Shown piece after piece: positions 52,011 through 60,418 of a stretch of 64,000 bases of DNA; within the stretch, counting starts at the first letter, position 1; every line of letters begins with the position of its first letter. Made by a program: the position numbers and the translations under genes. Under the pieces are notes generated by a model. The model had not been told where the DNA came from and searched no databases. It worked only from the letters and a program-made list of their open reading frames with translations. Where the stretch lies: contig NZ_NMQW01000024.1 of NCBI RefSeq assembly GCF_002234615.1, forward strand, positions 38,411 through 102,410, in the 5' to 3' direction. The stretch comes from Paenibacillus rigui (GTDB lineage: Bacteria > Bacillota > Bacilli > Paenibacillales > NBRC-103111).

Positions 52011-54467
52011 TTAGAAATCGTCCAAGTCCTTGCTTGCAATGATCTTCCCTGACTTCTGCAGCTCATGCTTGACGGACTGGAGGATGTGGCGCATACCGAT
52101 CCGCTCATGGCGTGATGCCGCCAAAAAGGCGGCCGTGAGCGCTACGTTTTTGATATTGCCTCCGGCGATCTCGTACTTCCGACCCAAATATTTAAAATCG
52201 ACATCGTCCGCAAGCGGAGCTTCCGGAGGAAACTGGGACCGCCATAGACTTTCACGATAAACCGCATCCGGAAAAGGATATTTGATAATATAGTTAATCC
52301 GGCGAAGAAACGCCTCATCCATGTTTTGCAGCAGATTTGTCGCGAGGATAGAGATTCCTTGGTACTCCTCCATTTTTTGCAGCAAATAGGCGGTTTCAAT
52401 GTTTGCATACTTATCGTGCGAATCCTTGACTTCGGACCTTTTTCCGAATAAGGCATCCGTCTCATCGAAGAACAATACCGCCTGGCTCGACTCCGCCTCA
52501 TCGAAAATCTCGTGCAGGTTTTTTTCCGTTTCCCCGATGTACTTGCTGATCACCTGCGACAGATCGATCTTATACAGCTCCAGCTCGAGCTCCTTGGCTA
52601 CGACCTGGGCGGACATCGTCTTCCCTGTACCCGGCGGCCCTGCAAAAAGCATGCTGAGCCCCTTGCCATAGGCCAGCTTCCGGTCGAAGCCCCACGTCCC
52701 GTACACCAGCGTCCTGTACTTCACCTGATTGCAGGCGCTGCGCAGCTGCTCCTTTTGCTCGTCCGGCAGCACCACGTCATCCCAGCCATAACGCGGTACG
52801 ATCCGGGTCGCTTTACGCTCCAGCTTATGCTGTACCTGGCTGTAGCATGCCTCAATCAGCGCGCCACGGCTTATCGCCCGGGGAGATCCGGCAGCTCCGC
52901 CTTCCTCGCCGAGATTCGTCGCATCGTTCCAAGAAGACCGCTCTACTGCCAGCTGCAGGGAGCGACGGATCTGCCCCGGGGTAAAGCGAAACTTTCCGCC
53001 CATGGACGTCCAGTCCGCATCGGATGTCACCCGCATCTCCGCTGCAAAATCTCGCCACAGCGCTTCCCGCTGCCGATCATCCGGTACGGACAGCTCCGTA
53101 TCGAGCCATATCCGGCTCGGCGATGCTCCCTGGAGCCGCAGGCTTCGATCCCCGATCAGGAACAACCAGCCGGGATATTGCTCTATGATTTGAAAAAATG
53201 CAGCGGCTCGCTGTTTCGCAGCAGCTCCTGTATCCGCGTCCTCCGGGTACAGCACCTCTACCCGGCAAAAGCCAAGCGCCGCTTGGTGAAGCAGCGCTTC
53301 CCGAACCAGCTCCTGCAGCCGTCGCGCAAAATCGGCATCCGATGATACGGATGCCATGAGCTGCGACAGGTCGGCCAGCAGCAGTGGCTTCCCCAGCGTC
53401 TTGCAGGCGTGCTTGGCCTGCAGCTTTTTGCCTGCGCCCGGTTTACCCCACAGGTAAAAGCCCGGTCGAGTTGACACATCCCCTTGCCAGCGTTCGCTCC
53501 GCTGCCCCTGCTCTTGCAGCCCCGGCAGCGGCTCTTTCCCTTTATCGTGCCCCTGGGGCAGCTTGCTCCCGCGGTCTGCCTCTTTCTCTTGCATTCTCCC
53601 TTGCTCTTGTACTTGGTCCTGCTTCTGCGCACTCCATGGCTCTGCCTCTTGCGCATATCCCTGCTTCAGCCCCGCTGACTGCCGGAGATACGCTTGCAGC
53701 CGATCCTGTACCTCTTGGTGCACCCTGAGCGTCGGCAGCGTCTCATCGGGATAGTGCATGCTTGCCACAGGCTTAAGCCCCTCGTCGAAAGCACCGGAAT
53801 CCAGCAGAAACATCGCCATTCGGCGATCCAATGCGACCGGCCGGGACAGCATGGAACGGCCGGCCGGTTCGGACTCCTCTCGCGGAAAGAAATACCGGGA
53901 CAGCTTGCCGGTCGGAGCAAAGGCCATCCTGGCCGATCTGTGCTCCTCCGGGGTACGGCACACCAGTTGGAGCACGAGGCTGATATTCGGAAGCTTGGCC
54001 GTCAAATCATCCTGAAGAAAGCCAAAAATCCGTTCATATTTGCGGTCAAGCTCCACGGCCGCTGCCACCATAACGATCCGCTGCTCCACCCTGCTTAGCC
54101 CGAAAACAGAAGCCAAATAGGGCAGCGGCAGAAACACATTGTCCATCTTGCTGGCTGCTAGCCGCTGTTCCAGCTCCGTCTCCACCGCCTCCAGCTCCTG
54201 CCGGATCGCCTCCAGCCGATTGCGGCTTGGCTCCGCCGGCTCCAACCCGCCGGCCAGACGCAGAAATTCATCCTCCGAGACGAACATGCCCCGGTATGCA
54301 TCCGTCTGCGGATCCGGCGTTAACTCTTGGCGGCGCAAATAAAGGCGCTGGAGCTGCAGGTCGATCCTGGCCAGCTCATCGGCGTAATGCTCCCACACAT
54401 GCGAATAAGGGCGGCTGCGCTTCTTCTCCCCCGACACCGCAGGGGTTTTCTGTGGTTTATCCCCCAT
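52011..54467 (-). CDS. Two-module AAA+ ATPase (Afp15-like)
   Basis: The 818-residue protein has an N-terminal helical domain, a charged Gln/Glu/Lys-rich linker (about 285-320), a first AAA module with an altered Walker A (GKPGAGKK, about residue 340; the usual Thr/Ser is Lys) and a canonical second module with GPPGTGKT (about 607), FFDETDALF (about 662) and the sensor/arginine region FLRRINYIIKYPFPD. Such ATPases are a hallmark of eCIS loci and are thought to aid assembly or cargo loading. Start ATG 54467 has GGGAGG about 11 bases upstream; an earlier in-frame ATG at 54521 lacks one. It has its own place upstream of the particle promoter. Confidence 0.92.
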   Translation of the reverse strand: MGDKPQKTPAVSGEKKRSRPYSHVWEHYADELARIDLQLQRLYLRRQELTPDPQTDAYRGMFVSEDEFLRLAGGLEPAEPSRNRLEAIRQELEAVETELEQRLAASKMDNVFLPLPYLASVFGLSRVEQRIVMVAAAVELDRKYERIFGFLQDDLTAKLPNISLVLQLVCRTPEEHRSARMAFAPTGKLSRYFFPREESEPAGRSMLSRPVALDRRMAMFLLDSGAFDEGLKPVASMHYPDETLPTLRVHQEVQDRLQAYLRQSAGLKQGYAQEAEPWSAQKQDQVQEQGRMQEKEADRGSKLPQGHDKGKEPLPGLQEQGQRSERWQGDVSTRPGFYLWGKPGAGKKLQAKHACKTLGKPLLLADLSQLMASVSSDADFARRLQELVREALLHQAALGFCRVEVLYPEDADTGAAAKQRAAAFFQIIEQYPGWLFLIGDRSLRLQGASPSRIWLDTELSVPDDRQREALWRDFAAEMRVTSDADWTSMGGKFRFTPGQIRRSLQLAVERSSWNDATNLGEEGGAAGSPRAISRGALIEACYSQVQHKLERKATRIVPRYGWDDVVLPDEQKEQLRSACNQVKYRTLVYGTWGFDRKLAYGKGLSMLFAGPPGTGKTMSAQVVAKELELELYKIDLSQVISKYIGETEKNLHEIFDEAESSQAVLFFDETDALFGKRSEVKDSHDKYANIETAYLLQKMEEYQGISILATNLLQNMDEAFLRRINYIIKYPFPDAVYRESLWRSQFPPEAPLADDVDFKYLGRKYEIAGGNIKNVALTAAFLAASRHERIGMRHILQSVKHELQKSGKIIASKDLDDF

Positions 54468-54699
54468 GCTTCTCAACTTCCTCCCGTTGCAAGGTTTTGA
54501 TTCTATATTTTTGAAAATCATAAAGGTGTTGTTAAATTTTCTATCCTAATATTCGACAAATCCACCGCATATCCTTGGTTTTCCATCCATTACTTGCTGT
54601 AAGCCGTGTATTCACAGGAATGGGTTCCATCATTTTACTTTTGTATGATAGTATGAAGGGACAATCTATCGTATTTGTACAGGTGAGAGGAGTCTGTTT

Positions 54700-56076
54700 A
54701 TGAGGGGTTATGAGAAGCAGTCCACCGGCCTTAAGCCTTATTCGACTGCAACGAATCCATCCAAGGTTGAAGAACCGTTAGCTCATTCATCCGTTCCGAA
54801 TTTGATTGACCCCATGGGCCGCATAAGTTCCAGTTCACCCTTGCCCGTCCACATGCCAACAATGCTCCAACTTCAGCGTTCAATAGGAAATCAAGCCGTT
54901 CAGCAGCTGCTTCAACCCGAATCCAGGGTCAACCAAGAGCGGGTGCAGCCTCTCCGTGACATTCACACATCCGGATTTCTGACAAGTGAGACCCCCATTC
55001 AGCGTCAGCTGTGGAAAGCGGAGCTTAGAGGCAGGGGCAGCAATAGAAAAATAATGCTTAAGGCCCACGGCCGATGGTTAGATCAAGATACCGTAAAGCC
55101 TGAAGGGTATCTAACCGTTGAAGAAGCACTTGAATCGTCTGCCTTCCAGCCGGATCGGACACTTCAAGCGGGGGAAATATTTGACGACGAAACCGGCGAA
55201 ATTACAACCGTAGCGGAGCAGGAGACAACAAGACAAGTCGGCCGAGCCAAAACTGCCAAGAAAAAACGGGAGGAGGCCAAGCGTAAAAAGGATATCAGCA
55301 CCGGCGAAGGCTTCCGCAGCAAACGGCTGCAGAAAAACGCGAGGAAGGAATATGACAAGAAGCGCGCGCTGGAGGAAGCTCAGGAGGATACCGGATTGTA
55401 CCACATCGGGGGCGACACCGATACGGAGCAGTTCGAGGACGAAGGGCTGCATCAGGCTACCATTGACCGGATCGAGAATTTGCACGTCACTCAAACCGAT
55501 CTGATGCAGGATTCACAGGGTAAAGAAGAGCTGGCGTGGTTTAAACTGAATGAGACCTACCGGGAAGATATTCAGAAAGCTTATGAAGCGGCTTTAAAGA
55601 ATACCGATCAGATTTACCATTCCGCAGAGGATCGTCCCGTTTATACGGCATCGCGCCTTGAAGGGTCTAATCCGCAAAAGCGCCCTGCACTCAAGGAGGA
55701 TACAGTACATACCGGAATTAGCGGGCCTATTGATGACTTGAGCCATTCGATTCCATGGGCCCAAGTCCCTTCCCATTTGCGGCACGCGGACGAGGGAGGA
55801 GTGAACCACCCCAAAAACATTCCTTACGAGAACTATGTCACCAACCAAGTCGTCAACACGGCCATAGAGAGAGTCGCGCAAACATATCTCGACGAGAAAA
55901 AAGATGTCGTCAAAGTCGTCTGCCGCTTGTGGAAGGATGATCATGTCGATAGAACGATTCATGTTTATTACATCGAAGGCTACTCGTACCCGTTAGTATT
56001 CGCGACACGCAACCTGGGAAATAAAAAACCGAAACGGTATAAGCGGGGCTTCGATAACGAGTTCGAATCTAAATAA
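54700..56076 (+). CDS. Candidate eCIS effector with LQRxxGNxAV motif
   Basis: The 458-residue protein has no signal peptide. Residues 58-67 are LQRSIGNQAV, matching LQRTFGNHAV of the DUF4157 protein at the far end of the locus. The middle (about 175-300) is charged and helical (KKKREEAKRKKDISTGEGF). The C-terminal part (about 335-458) carries DDLSHSIPW, then GGVNHPKNIPYENYV and NTAIERVAQTYL; spaced His and Asn residues are reminiscent of toxin nucleases, but I cannot name the family. A GAGAGGAG site precedes ATG 54700. It is divergent from the AAA ATPase and ends at a strong hairpin. No adjacent immunity-like gene is seen. Confidence 0.7.
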   Translation: MRGYEKQSTGLKPYSTATNPSKVEEPLAHSSVPNLIDPMGRISSSSPLPVHMPTMLQLQRSIGNQAVQQLLQPESRVNQERVQPLRDIHTSGFLTSETPIQRQLWKAELRGRGSNRKIMLKAHGRWLDQDTVKPEGYLTVEEALESSAFQPDRTLQAGEIFDDETGEITTVAEQETTRQVGRAKTAKKKREEAKRKKDISTGEGFRSKRLQKNARKEYDKKRALEEAQEDTGLYHIGGDTDTEQFEDEGLHQATIDRIENLHVTQTDLMQDSQGKEELAWFKLNETYREDIQKAYEAALKNTDQIYHSAEDRPVYTASRLEGSNPQKRPALKEDTVHTGISGPIDDLSHSIPWAQVPSHLRHADEGGVNHPKNIPYENYVTNQVVNTAIERVAQTYLDEKKDVVKVVCRLWKDDHVDRTIHVYYIEGYSYPLVFATRNLGNKKPKRYKRGFDNEFESK

Positions 56077-56080
56077 ACAC

Positions 56081-56115
56081 AAAGACCAGCCCGCAGAGGA
56101 CTGGTCTTTATTTTT
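56081..56115. terminator. Bidirectional terminator between effector gene and msmX
   Basis: AAAGACCAG (56081-56089) pairs with CTGGTCTTT (56101-56109), followed by ATTTTTT on the plus strand and bounded by an A-run on the other side. It closes the rightward effector gene and the leftward msmX gene, and marks the right edge of the eCIS region. Confidence 0.9.
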
Positions 56116-56122
56116 TGCAATA

Positions 56123-57247
56123 TTAGGCGTTAACCAAGATGGACAACGTTGTTTGTTGGTCGAAGAAATGCGCTTTGTTCATATCCAAAGCCAATTTCAC
56201 GTTCGTACCTTCTTTGAATCCAGCGCGGCCGTCAACACGAGCAACCATGCTGTTTTTGCCGATACCGTTCAGGTACAAGAACATTTCGTGACCCAAGTTC
56301 TCGGAAACCTCGATATGTGCGTTAACTACAGTGTTAGGGGAAGCTTCCAGGAATACTGGCTCTTCATGGAAATCTTCAGGACGAATGCCCAAAACAACTT
56401 CTTTGCCAACATATCCGCCAGCGCGAAGAGCTTTCGCTTTGCCTTCTGGAATTTCAACATTAACATTGTCTGTTTTGAAGTACAGGCTGCCACCTTGCTC
56501 TGCCAAAGAACCTGTAACAAAGTTCATGGAAGGGGAACCGATAAAGCCTGCAACGAACATGTTTGTTGGGAAGTTGTAGATTTCTTCTGGTGTAGCGGCT
56601 TGTTGAATAATCCCTTTATCCATAACAACGATACGATCGCCCATTGTCATCGCTTCTGTTTGGTCATGCGTTACGTAGATGATTGTAGTTTCCAGACGTT
56701 TGTGCAGTTTGCTGATCTCAGCACGCATCTGTACGCGTAATTTAGCATCCAAGTTGGACAACGGCTCATCCATCAAGAAAACTTGAGGCTCACGAACGAT
56801 CGCACGGCCCAAGGCAACACGTTGACGCTGACCACCGGAAAGAGCTTTTGGCTTACGATCCAGCAAGTGAGTGATGTCCAAAATTTTCGCAGCTTCGCGA
56901 ACGCGAGCGTCGATGTCGGCTTTTTTGAACTTACGAAGCTTCAAACCGAAAGCCATGTTTTGATAAACGTTCATGTGTGGATACAAAGCGTAGGATTGGA
57001 AAACCATCGCGATATCGCGGTCTTTCGGTGCTACGTCGTTCACCAGGCGATCGCCGATGTAAAGTTCACCTTCAGTGATTTCTTCCAACCCTGCAATCAT
57101 ACGGAGAGTAGTGGACTTCCCGCAACCGGACGCGCCTACAAGAACCAAAAACTCTTTATCTTTGATTTCAAGATGAAAATCTTTCACCGTTGCTTCTTCA
57201 GCACCTGCATATCTTTTAACAACATGGTTTAAACGTACACCTGCCAT
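56123..57247 (-). CDS. msmX: Multi-sugar ABC transporter ATPase (MsmX/UgpC type)
   Basis: The 374-residue protein has Walker A GASGCGKST, Q-loop VFQSYALYPHM, the ABC signature LSGGQRQRVALGRA, Walker B VFLMDEPLSNLDA and H-loop YVTHDQTEAM. A TOBE/OB domain follows (VVLGIRPEDFHEE). In Bacillus MsmX powers several sugar importers that lack their own ATPase. No permease genes are nearby, which fits a shared ATPase. The ATG follows AGGGGG. Codon use is more AT-rich than in the eCIS genes next door, as expected for a highly expressed host gene. Confidence 0.93.
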   Translation of the reverse strand: MAGVRLNHVVKRYAGAEEATVKDFHLEIKDKEFLVLVGASGCGKSTTLRMIAGLEEITEGELYIGDRLVNDVAPKDRDIAMVFQSYALYPHMNVYQNMAFGLKLRKFKKADIDARVREAAKILDITHLLDRKPKALSGGQRQRVALGRAIVREPQVFLMDEPLSNLDAKLRVQMRAEISKLHKRLETTIIYVTHDQTEAMTMGDRIVVMDKGIIQQAATPEEIYNFPTNMFVAGFIGSPSMNFVTGSLAEQGGSLYFKTDNVNVEIPEGKAKALRAGGYVGKEVVLGIRPEDFHEEPVFLEASPNTVVNAHIEVSENLGHEMFLYLNGIGKNSMVARVDGRAGFKEGTNVKLALDMNKAHFFDQQTTLSILVNA

Positions 57248-57287
57248 GGTTCAATTCCCCCTACGAGTTAGTATCGGTTATGTATTT

Positions 57288-57316
57288 ATCTTACCTTACC
57301 GACTCCATTGTGACTA
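57288..57316 (-). promoter_or_regulatory. Promoter of msmX
   Basis: On the minus strand TAGTCA (57316-57311) and TAAGAT (57293-57288) are 17 bases apart, about 40 bases before the msmX start. Confidence 0.55.
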
Positions 57317-57337
57317 TGCACAATCTTCACAAAAAAA

Positions 57338-58456
57338 TCACTTTCTTTTCGTTACTTTGTACAATAGCAAAGCAATCTTAACCAATACCGCATCATTGAA
57401 CGTCCGAACATCAAGCGCCGTCTCCTGTTTGAACTTGTCCAACCGATACAACAGCGTGTTCCGGTGAATGTACAGCTTCTTCGCGGTTTCGCTTACATTG
57501 CAGTCCAGCTGGAAAAAATGCTCGAGCGTCGTCATGGTCTCGGCGTCCAGCGCAACATCCAGCCGTTTGAGCACACGCTCCAGGAAGCTTGTCTTCTCTG
57601 CCTCCGGAATCAGGTTGATCAGCTTCTCCAGCTGCAGCATCCACGGCAAATGCACATTGCTGCCGATATGATAGGTGCGGCCGAGCATCATCGTTTCCCT
57701 CAGCTGCATGACGGTAGCATATAACGACTTGGCCGGCATCGTTGGGTAATGAATAGCCAAATGGCTTTCACCTACCCATTCGCTCTCCAGCATTTCATGC
57801 AAGCCGTAGCCGATGGCGGCCAGAGTGTCCTCCAGACTTTCTTCATCTCCATAATCGCGGTCATCCGTCGAGTCAATGGACAGCATTTTTTCCGAGCCAA
57901 GCAGCAGCCATTCCTTGTCCATCAATGGAATCAGGATCACTTCCGCATCGAAAAATGATTCCAGCAGCTTCTTCAGCTCCTGATAGCTGACGCGCCGCGA
58001 CGGCGAATAATCCCCATACAGCAGCAGCGGAATTTTCGTAGCATACAGCGACAGCTGGGATACGAGTGAATCCGGCATCTCCGCGTGGGTTAAGCCCAGC
58101 TCCTGCTGCTGCTTGAACCAGTCGCGCACCATCGCGGCTTTGCGCTCTTCCTCGCTGATGGCGGCGGCAGCCGGCTTTTTCTCCTGGAAGCGCCGGGCCT
58201 CCAGCATCATTTCCACTAGCTGCCGCTCCGCCTCGGTCATTTCGCTTCGCTCTACCGTCATTACCAGAGCGTCTTGCCCCTCCTTATGAGCTAAAAACAC
58301 CCATTGCTCGTCCTTGCAAAAGCTTTTGGGCGGCGTACCTTTATCCTTAGCCGCTTTATCCGCATCGCGAAGCCACTGCTCCCACGTCCATTTCAACAAC
58401 TTTACAGGTCCTTTAAAGATTTGCTCCAGCTGCTGTCTAAGCGGTTCCCAATCCAT
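57338..58456 (-). CDS. PucR/CdaR-type regulator with C-terminal helix-turn-helix
   Basis: The 372-residue protein ends with the PucR C-terminal DNA-binding motif: TLEHFFQLDCNVSETAKKLY then IHRNTLLYRLDKFKQ. The middle resembles a degenerate GGDEF/PucR sensory region (LAIHYPTMPAKSLYATVMQL). It lies directly upstream of msmX on the same strand, 90 bases apart, and may control sugar-transport genes. The ligand is unknown. Confidence 0.85.
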   Translation of the reverse strand: MDWEPLRQQLEQIFKGPVKLLKWTWEQWLRDADKAAKDKGTPPKSFCKDEQWVFLAHKEGQDALVMTVERSEMTEAERQLVEMMLEARRFQEKKPAAAAISEEERKAAMVRDWFKQQQELGLTHAEMPDSLVSQLSLYATKIPLLLYGDYSPSRRVSYQELKKLLESFFDAEVILIPLMDKEWLLLGSEKMLSIDSTDDRDYGDEESLEDTLAAIGYGLHEMLESEWVGESHLAIHYPTMPAKSLYATVMQLRETMMLGRTYHIGSNVHLPWMLQLEKLINLIPEAEKTSFLERVLKRLDVALDAETMTTLEHFFQLDCNVSETAKKLYIHRNTLLYRLDKFKQETALDVRTFNDAVLVKIALLLYKVTKRK

Positions 58457-58714
58457 ACCCGAGCTCCCATCGTCATATAATTATATATCTATGTGGATGT
58501 GAAGAAATAATAGTTACATGAGACACCTGTGCGGGCGCCTTATTTCATCATAGCAAAAAATACCTAGCCATACTACTTGATTACGAGAATGTCCACTTTC
58601 CGCCCGGTGCATTGCCCTCATTCTTTGTCGTTGCTCAGGCATATTTTCGTAGCGTTAGGAAATAATTGAACTGATCTGCATTTTAAAAATCCACTGAAGG
58701 AGGAGGGCTGGACT

Positions 58715-59977
58715 ATATACCCTCTACCCTATGGCCGGGGAACCGTTTCATTCCGACTCCCACCCTCCCAGCCATGCAATCTGATTACATACCGAATGGA
58801 ACCAAACAAATCGGAAGACGCTTCAACCGAGCCCTTTGACGTCATCCGGCAAGCATTGGACCGGCCTGTAGGCACCCCGGCTCTTAAAGAGCTTGCTTTG
58901 AACAAACAATCTGCTGTCATTCTGATTAGCGACGGCACCCGGCTTTGCCCAAGCGAGCTGCTGCTGCCCCCGCTGCTTCAAGAGCTGAACCAAGGCGGGA
59001 TTCCCGATCAGGCTATCGATATCGTCATTGCTTTGGGCTTGCACCGAATGCATACCCGAGAAGAAATGATTCGGCTTGTCGGGGAAGAAGTGTTCGCGCG
59101 TGTCCGGGTACATAATCATTCCTCAGATGCAGAGGACTGTATTCGACTGGGACTCACCTCTGCGGGAACACCTGTCGAGATCAATCGTACCGTTGTCGAC
59201 GCGGATCTTCGAATTGTCACGGGCAACATTGAGCCACATGCGCTTGCCGGCATTTCAGGAGGCGTCAAGGCCCTTGTGCCCGGGACTGCATCCAAACGAT
59301 GCATCGAGCATAACCACAGCCTTTCTCTCGATGACAATGCGGGGATCGGCTCCGCCGGGAACCGCGTCCATCGGGATATGGAAGAAGCGCTTCAGTTCAT
59401 TTCCGTTGATTTTCTGCTAAATGTCATTGTCAATCATAAGCGTGAAATTTTAGAGGCCGTGGCCGGGCATGTAATTGACTCTCATCGTACAGGGATACAG
59501 CGGGCTGCTGAGCGGTTCATGGTTCCAGTCGATCCAGCATACGACATTACCATCGTTTCACCCGGGGGCCATCCGAAGGATATGCACATGTACCAGGCTG
59601 TCAAAGCATTGCGCAATGCCTCGGCCATAACCAAGAGCGGGGGAACAATCCTCATGGCTGCCGAGTGCAAGGAAATGTACGGCAACGGCCTGTTTCAATT
59701 TTGGGTAGAAACGATGAAAGACCGTAAAAGGACCGCGGCCAAGCTGGATAGGGAGTTTGTTCTTGGGCCCCACAAGATCGCTCATTTGGAAGAAGTATTC
59801 CGCCGTCAGAAGGTTTATCTGCTCTCCGAAATACCGGAGCCTGTAGTGAGACTGCTCGGCTTTGAGCCCATGGCTGATCTGAATTCGACCTTGGATCAAG
59901 TTTTATCACAAGCTCACGGCACGCAATCCATGGCTTGCATGCCATTTGGTTCCTTAACGTTTCCGTTGCTGCCATGA
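58715..59977 (+). CDS. LarA-like nickel-pincer racemase/epimerase with anomalous start
   Basis: The product belongs to the LarA family of hydroxy-acid racemases/epimerases. ALGLHRMHTREEM and EPHALAGISGGVKALVPG keep the two catalytic His residues and the Lys that carries the nickel pincer cofactor; the C-terminal ITKSGGTILMAAEC and GFEPM are also typical. The first ATG in frame is 58796, but upstream codons read YPLPYGRGTVSFRLPPSQP, the expected N-terminus of LarA. No ATG, GTG or TTG lies in that part. ATA at 58715 is 8 bases after GGAGG and gives 420 residues, the family size. Either a rare ATA start or a mutated start codon explains this. Gene context suggests a sugar-acid substrate. Confidence 0.8.
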   Translation: MYPLPYGRGTVSFRLPPSQPCNLITYRMEPNKSEDASTEPFDVIRQALDRPVGTPALKELALNKQSAVILISDGTRLCPSELLLPPLLQELNQGGIPDQAIDIVIALGLHRMHTREEMIRLVGEEVFARVRVHNHSSDAEDCIRLGLTSAGTPVEINRTVVDADLRIVTGNIEPHALAGISGGVKALVPGTASKRCIEHNHSLSLDDNAGIGSAGNRVHRDMEEALQFISVDFLLNVIVNHKREILEAVAGHVIDSHRTGIQRAAERFMVPVDPAYDITIVSPGGHPKDMHMYQAVKALRNASAITKSGGTILMAAECKEMYGNGLFQFWVETMKDRKRTAAKLDREFVLGPHKIAHLEEVFRRQKVYLLSEIPEPVVRLLGFEPMADLNSTLDQVLSQAHGTQSMACMPFGSLTFPLLP

Positions 59978-60020
59978 ACGGGTTAAATTTAACCATTTTT
60001 CTAGTAGGAGGCAACAAACC

Positions 60021-60413
60021 ATGCATTGGACAGGCTGGACATTGGAAAGGGTCCTTATTTTGTTCGTAGGCGTAGCCTTTTTAGCTGTTGGAGCCCAAGT
60101 TACGCTATCGCATTACCGGCAAAATTTCCATCATCGGGCCATGTGGTACCCCGTTGTTTCCGCACCCGTCTTCGCAGTTACAGCCGCTGCCCTGGCTAGC
60201 GTTCGCGCAGAATGGCTGCTGCAGCTGTTTCACTTGTTCATGTGGGCAGGTACGTTTATCGGCGCTGTCGGCTTTTATTTTCACTTTCATGGAGTAGGCA
60301 TCCGTGTGGGAGGCTGGACGATGCGAAACTTTCTCGTTGGACCTCCCGTTATTTTGCCTGTTCTTTTTATCGCGATTAGTGCTTTAGGGTTAATAGCCGT
60401 GTATTGGAGGTAG
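60021..60413 (+). CDS. Small four-helix membrane protein of unknown function
   Basis: The 130-residue protein has four hydrophobic segments (VLILFVGVAFLAVGAQV, YPVVSAPVFAVTAAALA, LLQLFHLFMWAGTFIGAVGF and VILPVLFIAISALGLIAVY) and several His residues near segment ends. GTAGGAGG precedes ATG 60021. It lies between the LarA-like gene and a dehydrogenase-subunit gene and overlaps the reading frame of the latter only before its true start. It could anchor the GMC enzyme or carry electrons; there is no haem motif to prove this. Confidence 0.75.
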   Translation: MHWTGWTLERVLILFVGVAFLAVGAQVTLSHYRQNFHHRAMWYPVVSAPVFAVTAAALASVRAEWLLQLFHLFMWAGTFIGAVGFYFHFHGVGIRVGGWTMRNFLVGPPVILPVLFIAISALGLIAVYWR

Positions 60414-60418
60414 GTTTC

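Noticed and set aside
13636..56115. Region as an ordinary prophage or T6SS
   Set aside because: No capsid, portal, terminase, integrase, holin or lysin is seen, and T6SS membrane genes (TssJLM, ClpV) are absent. DUF4157, DUF4255, the AAA ATPase and the LysM hub protein point to eCIS.
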